The notes beneath the pieces were generated by a model, which was not told the DNA's origin, did not search any database, and saw only the letters and a program-made list of their open reading frames with translations. A stretch of 64,000 nt of DNA from Corynebacterium tuberculostearicum (GTDB taxonomy: Bacteria > Actinomycetota > Actinomycetes > Mycobacteriales > Mycobacteriaceae): positions 930,001 through 994,000 of the forward strand of contig NZ_CP069791.1 in assembly GCF_016894265.1 (NCBI RefSeq), read 5' to 3'. This document shows positions 46,909-55,737 of this stretch, in pieces. The position numbers were made by a program, and so were the translations under genes. Numbering within the stretch: position 1 is the first letter of the stretch; every line of letters begins with the position of its first letter.

Positions 46909-48147
46909 ATGACCTCCTATCGCCGCTTCGGCCAAACAATTAAAGAGCACCACCTAGAAGTCCCGTGGGATTATTCCAATCCCCACGGGACTTTTGGGCT
47001 TTACGCCCGCGAAATAATCCCGCCCGGCGGCGAGGGCCTGCCCGCATTGCTCTACCTGCAGGGCGGTCCTGGTTTCCCGGCGCCTCGGCCATTGGCGCCT
47101 ACGGGGCTGATTGGCAAGGCACTGGAGCGCTACCGCGTTATCCTCATGGATCAGCGCGGCACCGGCCGCTCGCACCGCATTGATGCGCTTAGCCCGGCCG
47201 CAGAGCGCACTGCAGAGCACTTGGCGTTGCTGCGCCAAGACAATATCGTCCGCGATGCCGAGCGCCTGCGCGAGCACCTCGGACTCGAGAAATGGTCGCT
47301 GTTCGGGCAGTCTTTCGGCGGTTTTTGCATCACCGCCTACCTATCCCAGGCACCCGAGCGCGTCGAGCATGCTTTCTTCACCGGCGGCATCCCCACGCTG
47401 AAGGGCGCGGACGAGCTCTACCGCGCTACCTTCAGCAAACTCAAGGCCCGCCAGCAGCGTTTCTACCGCGAATTCCCGTGGGCACAAGGCCGGATCGAGG
47501 AGATCATTTCCCACCTGGACAATTCAGATGAGCGGCTTCCTACCGGTGAGCGCCTGTCCGCGCTGCGCTTTCGTACCATCGGCATTGAGCTCGGCCGTGG
47601 CACCGGCTTTGATTCGCTGGCCTATCTGCTGGAGGAGCCCTTCCGCACCGAGGCGGGGGAGAAGCGGTTGCGGGGTGATTTCCTGGCGGACGTCGGCCAG
47701 CGCGTGAGCTTTGCAGACGCTCCGTTGTACGCCGCAATCCATGAGTCGATTTATGGCGGCGCCGGTGGCCAGGCCGCTACGAACTGGGCGGCGCACCGCG
47801 TGCGCGAGGAATTTCCGGAGTTTGCTGAGGGCGGCACCTGGCTGACCGGCGAGCACATTTTCCCCTGGCAGTTCGACGAGGACCCAGCCTTGCAAGCGTT
47901 TGCCGACGCCGCCCATGGTCTTGCCCGCCACGAATTCTCCCCGCCCTATGCGTTGGGCGAGGTGCCCACCACGGCCGCGGCCATCTACGTCGATGATATT
48001 TTCGTCCCGCTCGAGGAGTCCTTGGCTACGGCCGCGCACCTGGGAGACCTGCGGCCGTGGATTAACAATGAATTCCAGCACAACGGCATCCGCGAGGATG
48101 GTGCGACCATCTTGGGGAAGCTCTTTTCGCTTATTGACGATCACTAG
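46909..48147 (+). CDS. Alpha/beta hydrolase, proline iminopeptidase family
   Basis: A 412-residue cytoplasmic peptidase-like hydrolase. 'LLYLQGGPGFPAPRP' is the oxyanion HGGPG variant, 'MDQRGTGRSHR' follows, and the nucleophile Ser is in 'LFGQSFGGFCITAYL'. The length and motifs match actinobacterial proline iminopeptidases that remove N-terminal residues from peptides. It starts 12 bp after pflA and may share its transcript, with no obvious functional link. Confidence 0.88.
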   Translation: MTSYRRFGQTIKEHHLEVPWDYSNPHGTFGLYAREIIPPGGEGLPALLYLQGGPGFPAPRPLAPTGLIGKALERYRVILMDQRGTGRSHRIDALSPAAERTAEHLALLRQDNIVRDAERLREHLGLEKWSLFGQSFGGFCITAYLSQAPERVEHAFFTGGIPTLKGADELYRATFSKLKARQQRFYREFPWAQGRIEEIISHLDNSDERLPTGERLSALRFRTIGIELGRGTGFDSLAYLLEEPFRTEAGEKRLRGDFLADVGQRVSFADAPLYAAIHESIYGGAGGQAATNWAAHRVREEFPEFAEGGTWLTGEHIFPWQFDEDPALQAFADAAHGLARHEFSPPYALGEVPTTAAAIYVDDIFVPLEESLATAAHLGDLRPWINNEFQHNGIREDGATILGKLFSLIDDH

Positions 48148-48183
48148 CATTTCGCTATTTCCTATGCGAAAATATTAGTGATC
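48139..48183 (+). terminator. Long hairpin after the hydrolase gene
   Basis: GATCACTA pairs with TAGTGATC, enclosing ATTTCGC/GCGAAAAT. The stem includes the hydrolase stop codon. No T run follows, so it may be a weak terminator, a 3'-end stabiliser or an operator for the next gene. Confidence 0.4.
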
Positions 48184-48206
48184 ATCACGACATTTAGGGA
48201 GATTCA

Positions 48207-49355
48207 ATGATTGCCACCATAGTAATAGTTTTTATCCTGCTGATTATCTTGGGAACGCTTTTCGATGGCTATTTCATCGTTCGCACTCGCGAAGCTGCCA
48301 TTTTGGAGCGTTTGGGCAAATTCCAAAAGGTGGCGCATGCTGGCCTGCACTTTAAGATGCCGTGGGTGGACCGTGTACGCGATAAGATTTCGCTGCAGGT
48401 GCGCCAGCTGGATGTGATGGTGGAGACAAAGACAAAGGACAATGTCTTCGTCCAAATCCCTGTTGCCGTGCAGTACGAGGTGGTCCAGGGCCGCGAGCGC
48501 GAGGCGTACTACATGCTCTCCAATCACGAGCAGCAGATTGTGGCCTACGTCCAGGACAATGTTCGTTCCTCCGTAGCGAATATGAACCTAGATGATTCCT
48601 TCTCCTCCAAGGACACCATCGCCCGCAATGTTGCGGCCTCCCTGCGCGACAACATGGCCGAGTATGGCTGGAATTTTGTCAACACCTTGGTCACCGATAT
48701 TCGCCCCGATTCCCGGGTGCGCGAGTCCATGAACTCCATTAACGCGGCGCAGCGCGAGCGCGAGGCGGCCGTCGCCCAGGCGGAGGCTGAAAAGATCCGC
48801 GTGGTGAAGGAAGCCGAGGGTGCAGCCGAGGCGAAGAAACTGCAGGGCCGCGGCGTCGCCGACCAGCGTAAGGAAATCGTCGAGGGCATTGCCCAGCAGT
48901 ACGAAATGCTTCGCGACGCCGGCGTGGAAGAATCCCCCGAAGCCCTCATGCTGGTCTCCCAGTACCTCGATGCAATGGTCGACGTCTCCCACAACGGCCA
49001 GGCGTCCGTTCTTTACATGCCCTCCAACCCGCAGGGGATGGGCGATCTTTTCAGTGGCATGCGCGATGTGCTCATGGCCAATCGCGCCCTCGACTCTGCC
49101 GAGGAGCCGTCGCAGCGCCGTCGCCTGCAGCCTAAGAAGCCTTCCCGCGCTGAAGAAATCGAGCGCGAATCTAAGCGACAGGCCGAACGCGCCAAGCGCG
49201 AAGCCATCGCCGCTTCCCAGCGCGCTGAGCAGCAACGCTCCGAGCACCAGCAGGCAGAGCCGCAGCCGCAGCAGGGCCCGCACTCCACTGCGCAGCCCCA
49301 GGCTGCCCGCGAGTACTTCCAGCAGCTGCGCGAGCAACTAAAAAACGAGGAGTAG
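48207..49355 (+). CDS. SPFH/band-7 membrane protein (QmcA/stomatin-like)
   Basis: A 382-residue protein with an N-terminal membrane helix (about 2-18), an SPFH domain ('ILERLGKFQKVAHAGLHFKMPWVDRV'), a coiled-coil region rich in Ala/Glu/Arg ('NAAQREREAAVAQAEAEKIRVVKEAEG'), and a C-terminal low-complexity tail rich in Gln/Ala/Pro. It likely forms oligomers that organise the membrane or a membrane protease. The following small ORF is probably in the same operon. Confidence 0.9.
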   Translation: MIATIVIVFILLIILGTLFDGYFIVRTREAAILERLGKFQKVAHAGLHFKMPWVDRVRDKISLQVRQLDVMVETKTKDNVFVQIPVAVQYEVVQGREREAYYMLSNHEQQIVAYVQDNVRSSVANMNLDDSFSSKDTIARNVAASLRDNMAEYGWNFVNTLVTDIRPDSRVRESMNSINAAQREREAAVAQAEAEKIRVVKEAEGAAEAKKLQGRGVADQRKEIVEGIAQQYEMLRDAGVEESPEALMLVSQYLDAMVDVSHNGQASVLYMPSNPQGMGDLFSGMRDVLMANRALDSAEEPSQRRRLQPKKPSRAEEIERESKRQAERAKREAIAASQRAEQQRSEHQQAEPQPQQGPHSTAQPQAAREYFQQLREQLKNEE

Positions 49356-49357
49356 CC

Positions 49358-49570
49358 CTGAGCATCGATAACCTCTTTGATGCCTATACCGCGCAGCGTG
49401 GCATAACCCGCCGCGCGGAGGTGATCCCCGATCACGAGTGTCAGGTCTTCGCCACCGACGGCCATCCTGACTCTGGCCGTGATGCGTTAAGCGCCGCGCG
49501 CGACCTTGTCCATGACGTCCTTATGGCCGATGACACGCCGAGTAGCGCTACCTCGCAGAGGCAGCGCTAA
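49358..49570 (+). CDS. Small ORF with a probable CTG start
   Basis: A 70-codon frame begins CTG-AGC-ATC-GAT, 6 nt after GAGGAG, and ends in TAA. It would read (M)SIDNLFDAYTAQRGITRR..., a charged soluble protein. There is no ATG, GTG or TTG in a better place. Third-position G+C and lack of rare codons match coding DNA. It starts 2 nt after the SPFH stop and overlaps the convergent HNH gene by 4 nt. I do not recognise a family. Confidence 0.55.
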   Translation: MSIDNLFDAYTAQRGITRRAEVIPDHECQVFATDGHPDSGRDALSAARDLVHDVLMADDTPSSATSQRQR

Positions 49571-50553
49571 CGAACCCAGCGGACCTTGCCATTGACCCGG
49601 GCAAGGCGCCCGCGCAGCGGCGGGGCATTTGGATCATCTTGGTTGACCCCGTTGTGGTAGGGGCAGCATACCGTCAGGTTCTCCATATTGGTCAACCCGC
49701 CGTGTTTCCACGCCTTGAGGTGATGGATCTGGGCCTTGTCCGCCGGATGGTTGCACGGCGGCCATGGGCAGGTGGGATTTTCGGCCGCGGCCATCTGCCG
49801 CTGTTTCTCGGTGGCGTAACGCGATGTGCGATACAGGTTGACTGGGCCCTTGACGGGGTGGATAAGCGTCGCGAGGCCGTGCTCGGTGAAGGTGCGCTCG
49901 ACGAGCTCGGCGCCGGAAATGGTGGCGCCATTGCTAAGGCGCAGCGTGACTTCCTCGCCGTCGCCGTCCAGGATTTGGTCTAGAGCGTTGAGCGGGATGA
50001 TGACGTTGGTGGTGGTGCGCGCGGAAGGCGCGCCGGTGCCGCGAAGGAGGTCGCGGAGGGAATCGAGGGGGCGGTCGGGGTCGAGCGCGGCGTCGAATTC
50101 AGCAAGGAAGGCCGAGGGTGCGGTAATCCGCATGGTCCACGGTCCGTTAGGGCGGCGAAGGAGTTGGACGCCTTCGCGGGGTGGCATGCGGCGCGGGCGA
50201 AGTTCGCGCAGGCGCTGCTTGGCGCGGCGGGCAATTTCAGAAGCCGGCCCACGCAGGCGGCACAGCTCCACGCGCAGGTTCCACGCCTCACGCTTAGTAC
50301 GCACCCGGGAGACGTACTTTTCAATCAGCTTGAGCGTTATGAGGTCGTGGTGGCGGGCGGCCGCGGCTGCGTGGCGTTGCTTGCGGCTAAAGCCGGTCGG
50401 TCCGAAGTAGACCGCGGCCAGCGCGCGGAGGTCGCGGGCCTCGACGTCAGGTAAGCCCAGCTCGAGAAGGGCGCGCTCAGACATGCCGTGGGCCTCGGCG
50501 AGGATGTCCATCGCCGAGGCTATGTGGGTGGCATAGGCCTTAAGTGCGCTCAT
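49567..50553 (-). CDS. DUF222/HNH endonuclease protein (intact)
   Basis: A 328-residue protein of the actinobacterial 13E12-repeat type. A helical DUF222-like region is followed by a C-terminal HNH motif, 'CPWPPCNHPADKAQIHHLKAWKHGG', 'NMENLTVCCPYHNGVN'. The nuclease residues (His-His, Asn, His) and the four zinc-type Cys positions are present. Function in the cell is unknown; such genes vary in number between strains. It is a diverged relative of the broken gene at 3388-7399. Confidence 0.87.
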   Translation of the reverse strand: MSALKAYATHIASAMDILAEAHGMSERALLELGLPDVEARDLRALAAVYFGPTGFSRKQRHAAAAARHHDLITLKLIEKYVSRVRTKREAWNLRVELCRLRGPASEIARRAKQRLRELRPRRMPPREGVQLLRRPNGPWTMRITAPSAFLAEFDAALDPDRPLDSLRDLLRGTGAPSARTTTNVIIPLNALDQILDGDGEEVTLRLSNGATISGAELVERTFTEHGLATLIHPVKGPVNLYRTSRYATEKQRQMAAAENPTCPWPPCNHPADKAQIHHLKAWKHGGLTNMENLTVCCPYHNGVNQDDPNAPPLRGRLARVNGKVRWVR

Positions 50554-50628
50554 GGCTGCAACTTTAAGCAGAGCCGGCGGGTGAGCCGAGGCGAAGACGT
50601 CCGCAGCTGTGGATAACTTGTTTAAGCG

Positions 50629-51255
50629 TCAACTGCCCCAGTGGGCCGCAATGGCAAATAGATACGAAACGAGCATGCGCTTAATCTCTACGACCACGGC
50701 GTCAAAGTCGCCTGGGTCGCCCGCAGTTGCGTAATTGAGCTGCGAGACCACGCTGTGGATAAGGAAGCCGGCCAGGTCAATGCGTTGGTCATCGCTCATG
50801 GACGGCGCGAGCGGGGAGAGGATTTCTGACAAGGGGCAAAGCAGCTGACGCTCGGTATCTGCGGCCGTCGCGCGGGTGGCGGGGGTGGATTGCACGGCAT
50901 GCCACACGGCGCGCCGGGAGGGATCGTCGCGCCACATGCGCGCCAGGTGATCGATGGTTTCATCCAGCACATCGGGCCACTGCACGTCCGGGGCACGGCG
51001 GGAGAAGCGCTCGATTTCGGCCCGGCTGGCGGCCGTGTCTTGGCGGTCGAGCTCGCAGACGAGCACGTATTTATTGGCAAAGAACTGATACAGCGTGCCG
51101 ATGGGCACCCCGGCGCGGTGGGCGACTTCGTCGACGGTGAAGGATTCAAAGCCGACGTCGACAAGCACGGCGCGGGCGGCCTGCAGAATGCGCTCGAAGC
51201 GCTCGCGACTGCGCGCCTGCGCTGGCCGACGCCGCGGTAGCAGAATCTCTCCCAC
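50629..51255 (-). CDS. TetR-family regulator
   Basis: A 208-residue repressor with an N-terminal helix-turn-helix ('ILQAARAVLVDVGFESFTVDEVAHRAGVPIGTLYQFFANK') and a helical ligand domain. GTG start at 51255, only 3 nt after the stop of the peroxiredoxin gene on the same strand, so the two form an operon. The ligand is unknown. Confidence 0.9.
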   Translation of the reverse strand: MGEILLPRRRPAQARSRERFERILQAARAVLVDVGFESFTVDEVAHRAGVPIGTLYQFFANKYVLVCELDRQDTAASRAEIERFSRRAPDVQWPDVLDETIDHLARMWRDDPSRRAVWHAVQSTPATRATAADTERQLLCPLSEILSPLAPSMSDDQRIDLAGFLIHSVVSQLNYATAGDPGDFDAVVVEIKRMLVSYLFAIAAHWGS

Positions 51256-51258
51256 GCG

Positions 51259-51726
51259 CTAGCTAAGCCCCTTCATCACGCGGGCGACGTGGCCGGTGGC
51301 CTTGACGTTGTAGTGCGTCTGGCCGATGGTGCCATCCGGCTCGACCAGGAAGGTGGAGCGGATAACGCCCTGGACGACCTTGCCGTAGTTCTTCTTTTCC
51401 CCAAACGCGCCATAGGCGGTCATGACAGACTTATCCGGATCCGACAGCAGCGGGAAGTTCAGCTCGTGGTCCGCGCGGAACTTCGCCAGCGCCTCCGGCT
51501 TATCTGGCGAGATGCCTACGACGGCAATATTGAGATCATTGAGCTGTTCCAGGGAATCGCGGAAATCGCAGGCTTCCTTGGTGCAGCCCGGGGTATTGGC
51601 GCGGGGGTAGAAGTAGACAAGTACGCGCTGGCCTGCGTAATCGGCGAGGGAAACGGTGTTTCCGGCGTCGTCGGCAAGCGCAAAAGCAGGGGCGGTATCT
51701 CCAACATTCAAACGGTTTTCAGTCAT
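51259..51726 (-). CDS. bcp: Thiol peroxidase, Bcp/PrxQ type
   Basis: A 155-residue peroxiredoxin that reduces peroxides. The active site 'YFYPRANTPGCTKEACDFRD' has the peroxidatic Cys and, five residues later, the PrxQ resolving Cys. I used ATG 51726, preceded by AAGGTGG; a GTG at 51735 is in frame. First gene of an operon with a TetR regulator. Confidence 0.94.
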   Translation of the reverse strand: MTENRLNVGDTAPAFALADDAGNTVSLADYAGQRVLVYFYPRANTPGCTKEACDFRDSLEQLNDLNIAVVGISPDKPEALAKFRADHELNFPLLSDPDKSVMTAYGAFGEKKNYGKVVQGVIRSTFLVEPDGTIGQTHYNVKATGHVARVMKGLS

Positions 51727-51822
51727 GGTTTCCACCTTACTTACCGCCCGGGCTGCACGCTTTTGGGGCGGCGGGGTAGAATGACCCCGTTAAGAGCGAA
51801 CCTAAGTTAAGAGGAGAACTTC

Positions 51823-52101
51823 GTGGCACGCAATATTGAAGACATTCAGCGCGATATCGAGCGCACCCGCCGCCAGCTGGCCGGCACCTTGGACGAGCTG
51901 GCACAGCGCAGCAAGCCGCAGAACTTTGCCAACGAGGCTAAGACCGCGGCCACCGATAAGCTGCAGGACCGCAACGTGCAGATGGCCCTGGGTGGCGTCG
52001 GCGCCGCTGTGGTTGGCCTGATTGCTTTCTCGGTCTTCCGCTCTCGCCGCCGCAAGAGCGACCTGAAGGAGCTGCAGCGCCTGCTGTCCGAGCGCCACTA
52101 A
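51823..52101 (+). CDS. DUF3618 family protein
   Basis: A 92-residue protein with the DUF3618 start 'ARNIEDIQRDIERTRRQLAGTLDELAQR' (an amphipathic helix) and one membrane helix near the C-terminus ('MALGGVGAAVVGLIAFSVF'). Found across mycolic-acid bacteria; function unknown. GTG start at 51823 after AGAGGAGAAC. Confidence 0.88.
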   Translation: MARNIEDIQRDIERTRRQLAGTLDELAQRSKPQNFANEAKTAATDKLQDRNVQMALGGVGAAVVGLIAFSVFRSRRRKSDLKELQRLLSERH

Positions 52102-52106
52102 TTGTG

Positions 52107-52134
52107 AAGTCCCCGCACACCGCGGGGACTTTTT
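52107..52134 (+). terminator. Terminator after the DUF3618 gene
   Basis: AGTCCCCGC-ACAC-CGCGGGGACT followed by five T, a textbook form. Confidence 0.9.
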
Positions 52135-52150
52135 CGTAGGCTGGGTTGGG

Positions 52151-53428
52151 ATGAAGACACCAATCCCTTTTTATTTGCAGGAAATCCTCACCAAGGTGCG
52201 CGATAATCGCGACGGCGCCGTGGCGGACTATATTCCGGAGCTGGCTAAGGCGGAGCCTGAATATCTCGGCGCCGCGATGTGCACCACCACCGGCCACGTT
52301 TATTCTGCGGGCGATGATGAGGTGGAATTTACCCTTCAGTCCTTGTCCAAGCCTTTTGTTTATGCGCTGGCTCTCCAGGAGCTTGGTCTTTCCGCGGTGC
52401 GCGAGATTGTGGGTATGGAGCCTTCGGGCGAGGCCTTCAACGAGCTTTCGCTCAACCGAGATGACCATCGGCCGGTCAACCCGATGATTAATGCGGGCGC
52501 GATTGCGGTCACGCAGCTGATTAATGGCGTGGATTCGGAGCCTGCCGCGCGCGTGGAGCGCCTGCGCACCTATTTTTCGCGGCTGGCGGGGCGCGATTTG
52601 CTTATCGACGACGCCATGCGTTCCTCCGAGCTGGAAGTCAGCGAACGCAACCTCTCGCTGGCGCACATGTTGCGCAACTACGACATCATCCAGGACGAGG
52701 CGCACGATGCGGTGTCGACCTATATTGAGCAGTGCTCGATTGTGGTGACGGTGCGGGATTTGGCCGTGATGTCGGCAACGTTGGCGAATGGTGGCGTGCA
52801 GCCGGTGACGGGGGACAAGATTCTCGATGCGGACGTGTGCCGGTTGACGCTATCGGTAATGAGCTCGGCTGGCATGTACGACGGCGCCGGCCGATGGATG
52901 GCCGAGGTGGGTATCCCGGCGAAGTCGGGTGTTTCGGGCGGCCTGCTGGGCACGCTGCCGGGCCAGCTGGGCGTGGCGACATTCTCGCCGCGACTGAACA
53001 AGGAAGGCAACTCGGTGCGCGGGGTGGATGCGTTCAAGCTGTTGTCGAAGGACATGGGCCTGCACCTGATGTCTACGGACGAGCGCTATGGCGTGAACCC
53101 GGTGCGCAAGGTGGAGCAGGACGCGGAGCTGACCGTGATCTACCTGCAGGGCCTGATCAACTTCAACGCGGCCGAGACTATCTTGTACGAGTTGATGGAG
53201 TCGGATTTTGGCGAGGGCACGGTGGTGCTCGAGCTATCGCATATTACGGGCACGAACCGCATGGGCCGACGCATGCTGAAGGAGGGGCTGCGCCGAATTC
53301 GCGAGTCTGGCTTCGATATTGCCATCGTGGATCCGGATGGGGAGCTGGAAGATCGCACCATGTCGGACGGCACCGAGGTGCCCAAGGGAGAGCCGGAAGA
53401 CTACACGATCAACGGTGAACCCGTTTAG
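52151..53428 (+). CDS. glsA: Glutaminase with C-terminal STAS domain
   Basis: Hydrolyses glutamine to glutamate and ammonia. The 425-residue protein has the Ser-x-x-Lys site 'TLQSLSKPFVYALALQ', 'NRDDHRPVNPMINAGAIAV', and 'PAKSGVSGGLLGTLPGQLG'. From about 320 it has a STAS-like domain ('DAELTVIYLQGLINFNAAETILYEL'). It lacks a cyclic-nucleotide domain seen in some relatives. TAGGCT lies about 8 nt before the ATG, so the message may be leaderless. Confidence 0.92.
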   Translation: MKTPIPFYLQEILTKVRDNRDGAVADYIPELAKAEPEYLGAAMCTTTGHVYSAGDDEVEFTLQSLSKPFVYALALQELGLSAVREIVGMEPSGEAFNELSLNRDDHRPVNPMINAGAIAVTQLINGVDSEPAARVERLRTYFSRLAGRDLLIDDAMRSSELEVSERNLSLAHMLRNYDIIQDEAHDAVSTYIEQCSIVVTVRDLAVMSATLANGGVQPVTGDKILDADVCRLTLSVMSSAGMYDGAGRWMAEVGIPAKSGVSGGLLGTLPGQLGVATFSPRLNKEGNSVRGVDAFKLLSKDMGLHLMSTDERYGVNPVRKVEQDAELTVIYLQGLINFNAAETILYELMESDFGEGTVVLELSHITGTNRMGRRMLKEGLRRIRESGFDIAIVDPDGELEDRTMSDGTEVPKGEPEDYTINGEPV

Positions 53429-53448
53429 GTTTGGGTTACCTTACTTAG

Positions 53449-53467
53449 TCAGGTTAGGATGTCCTAT
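53449..53467. promoter_or_regulatory. DtxR-box-like site
   Basis: TCAGGTTAGGATGTCCTAT matches the 19-bp DtxR pattern TWAGGTTAGSCTAACCTWA at about 14 positions, with the left half nearly perfect. It lies about 50 bp before the lipoprotein start and overlaps a TAGGAT -10-like box, where iron-bound DtxR would block transcription. Confidence 0.6.
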
Positions 53468-53475
53468 GTAAGGCT

Positions 53476-53494
53476 CCTCGCGGCTGCCGCGAGG
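53476..53494 (+). promoter_or_regulatory. Perfect hairpin in the siderophore-operon leader
   Basis: CCTCGCGG-CTG-CCGCGAGG, an 8-bp stem with a 3-nt loop, lies between the DtxR-like box and the start codon. No T run follows. It may stabilise the message or affect translation. Confidence 0.45.
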
Positions 53495-53518
53495 GCATCC
53501 AACAACCAAGGACTAAAA

Positions 53519-54682
53519 ATGGCTCATACCCCCTTCAAGGTGATGGCGGTTGTGGCGGCGTCGGCAACCGCGCTCGTCGGCTGCGGCGCGGCTGAGGAAG
53601 TAGCTGGCGGCTCCAGCGGCGATGCTGAGTTCTCCTTCACCGATATCACCGGCCGTGATGTGGAACTGGATAAGGCTCCCGATCGCGTGATTTTGGGGGA
53701 GGGTCGATCGATTTTTGCCACCGGCGTGCTCAATACCGATAATCCGCTGGATAAGGTCGTCGGCATTGGCACGGACTTGAAGCAAAACGTGCCGGATTAC
53801 TACAACGCGCTGGAAAAGGAGCTGCCCTCCGTTAACGAGGTTCCGGAGATTGGCGGCTTCACCAAAGGCGATGTCACCGTGGAGAAGCTTGTGAGCTTGG
53901 ATCCGGATCTCATCGTGCTGTCGCTGGATCAATACGATGCCTCCCGCGAAGCGGGCCTGACCGACAAGATGGAGCAGGCCGGCCTGAAGTACGCGGTGAC
54001 CGACTTCCGCCGCGACCCGCTGGAGAATACGCCTAAGACCATGGACATCTTCGGCGAAATCTTCGGCCAAGAGGACCGCGCGGAGGAATTCAACGCGGAT
54101 TGGCAAAAGACCGTGGACTTGGTGGAGGAACGCGCGGAGAAGGTTAAGGATAAGCCGCGGACCTTCGTCTGGCGTGCGGCCGGCGTTTCCGATTGCTGCG
54201 GTTCGTGGAACGATTCCAATATCTCCCAGCTGGTCAACGCGGCCGGCGGCGAGAATATTGCCGATGAAATCATCCCGGGCGAGTCCGGCACAATCACCCC
54301 GGAAAAGGTCCTAGAAGCCGACCCGGACATGATCATTGCTACCGGTGGCGATTGGTCCGATATGAAGGACGATGAGGGTCACCCAGTCGGCTATGCGGCC
54401 GTCGGTTATGGCATCGATGAAAAGGAAGCCAAGGGCAGTGTGGCTAAGCTGCCGGGCAAGCAGGCCGGCTTCGATAAGCTGCGTGCGGTCAAGGAGCACC
54501 ACTTCCACAGCATGTGGCACCAGTTCTATGATTCGCCGTTTAATTACCTGGCGCTGCTGCAGGTCGCCGAGTGGATTGATCCGGAGGCGTATGCCGATAT
54601 GGACGTCGCCAAGCAGTGGATGGACGCGCAAGAAAAGTACTCGCCGGTCTCTGGCGAGGGAACCTTCTTTAGCACCAACTAA
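53519..54682 (+). CDS. Iron-siderophore ABC transporter, binding lipoprotein
   Basis: A 387-residue extracytoplasmic lipoprotein. The signal peptide ends in the lipobox 'ALVGC' (Cys22) and is followed by a Ser/Gly linker and a FepB/FhuD-type domain ('FTDITGRDVELDKAPDRVI', 'EKLVSLDPDLIVLS', 'EADPDMIIATGG'). I used ATG 53519 behind AAGGA; the ATG at 53459 lies within the DtxR-like box. It overlaps the permease gene by one base. Confidence 0.9.
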   Translation: MAHTPFKVMAVVAASATALVGCGAAEEVAGGSSGDAEFSFTDITGRDVELDKAPDRVILGEGRSIFATGVLNTDNPLDKVVGIGTDLKQNVPDYYNALEKELPSVNEVPEIGGFTKGDVTVEKLVSLDPDLIVLSLDQYDASREAGLTDKMEQAGLKYAVTDFRRDPLENTPKTMDIFGEIFGQEDRAEEFNADWQKTVDLVEERAEKVKDKPRTFVWRAAGVSDCCGSWNDSNISQLVNAAGGENIADEIIPGESGTITPEKVLEADPDMIIATGGDWSDMKDDEGHPVGYAAVGYGIDEKEAKGSVAKLPGKQAGFDKLRAVKEHHFHSMWHQFYDSPFNYLALLQVAEWIDPEAYADMDVAKQWMDAQEKYSPVSGEGTFFSTN

Positions 54683-55737
54683 TGGAGGGCGCAGAGGTAG
54701 CCGCGCTAGCGCGGCAGCATAAGAAGTTAACGTGGCAACGCATCGGTATTGTGGCGGGCCTGACGCTGATTGCGGCCGTGGCTTTTATCATCAGCAACTT
54801 TGTGGGCGCGATTGATATCAGCCCGGGCGAGGTCATGAAGGGCATCGTGAATCCCGCGGGTCTGGAGGACCAGACGCGCACGGTGCTGTGGCAGCTGCGC
54901 CTGCCTATGGCCGTGATGGCCGTGCTTATCGGTATGGCCTTGTCCTTGGCCGGCGCGGAGATGCAGACCATCCTCAATAACCCGCTAGCCGAGCCGTTTA
55001 CCCTCGGCATTTCTGCGGCCGCCGCGTTTGGCGGCGCCAGCTCCATCGTGCTCAAGTGGCAGCTGATTGCGCAGCCGCAGTTTAACTTGGCGCTGGTGGC
55101 GTGGCTTGCGGCCGCGGTGGCTACGGCCATTATTGTTATCGCGGCCGTTATCCGCGGCGCGAAGGCGGAGACCATGGTGCTGCTGGGCATTGGCTTGGTG
55201 TTCTTCTTCCAAGCCATGCTGGCGCTTATCCAATACCAGTCCTCGGCCGAGGCGCTGCAGCAGATCGTCTTTTGGTCCATGGGTTCTCTTACCCGCGCCA
55301 ATTGGGCGGCCAACGGCGTGCTGGCGGCCGTGCTGATTATCGCCCTGCCCATTTTGTGGGCGCTGGGCTGGCGCCTTACTGCCTTGCGGCTTGGTGACGC
55401 CCGCGCTACCGCCATGGGCATCAATACCTCCCGCCTGCGCGTTGTGGTGCTCATCGTGGTCTCGCTCGTTGCGGCGACTACCGTGGCCTTCGCGGGCATC
55501 ATCGGCTTCATTGGCTTGGTGGGCCCGCACATCGCCCGCATGTTGGTGGGTGAGGATCAGCGTTACTTCCTGCCGGCCTCCATGGCGGCGGGCGCGGCCG
55601 TGATGTGTGCCGCGCATGCGGTGAGCCTGATGATTAAGCCGGGCCTGGCTATTCCCATTGGCATTGTTACCTCGCTTCTGGGCGTGCCATTCTTCATTGC
55701 CATCGTTATGACCCGAAGGAGGGCATTGTGGACGTAG
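54682..55737 (+). CDS. Iron-siderophore ABC transporter, FecCD permease
   Basis: A 351-residue permease with about nine or ten membrane helices. FecCD signatures are 'LRLPMAVMAVLIGMALSLAGAEMQTILNNPLAEPFTLGIS' (in part), 'RLGDARATAMGIN' and 'GIIGFIGLVGPHIARMLVG'. A single permease gene implies a homodimer. Its end overlaps the ATPase GTG by 10 nt. Confidence 0.93.
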   Translation: MEGAEVAALARQHKKLTWQRIGIVAGLTLIAAVAFIISNFVGAIDISPGEVMKGIVNPAGLEDQTRTVLWQLRLPMAVMAVLIGMALSLAGAEMQTILNNPLAEPFTLGISAAAAFGGASSIVLKWQLIAQPQFNLALVAWLAAAVATAIIVIAAVIRGAKAETMVLLGIGLVFFFQAMLALIQYQSSAEALQQIVFWSMGSLTRANWAANGVLAAVLIIALPILWALGWRLTALRLGDARATAMGINTSRLRVVVLIVVSLVAATTVAFAGIIGFIGLVGPHIARMLVGEDQRYFLPASMAAGAAVMCAAHAVSLMIKPGLAIPIGIVTSLLGVPFFIAIVMTRRRALWT

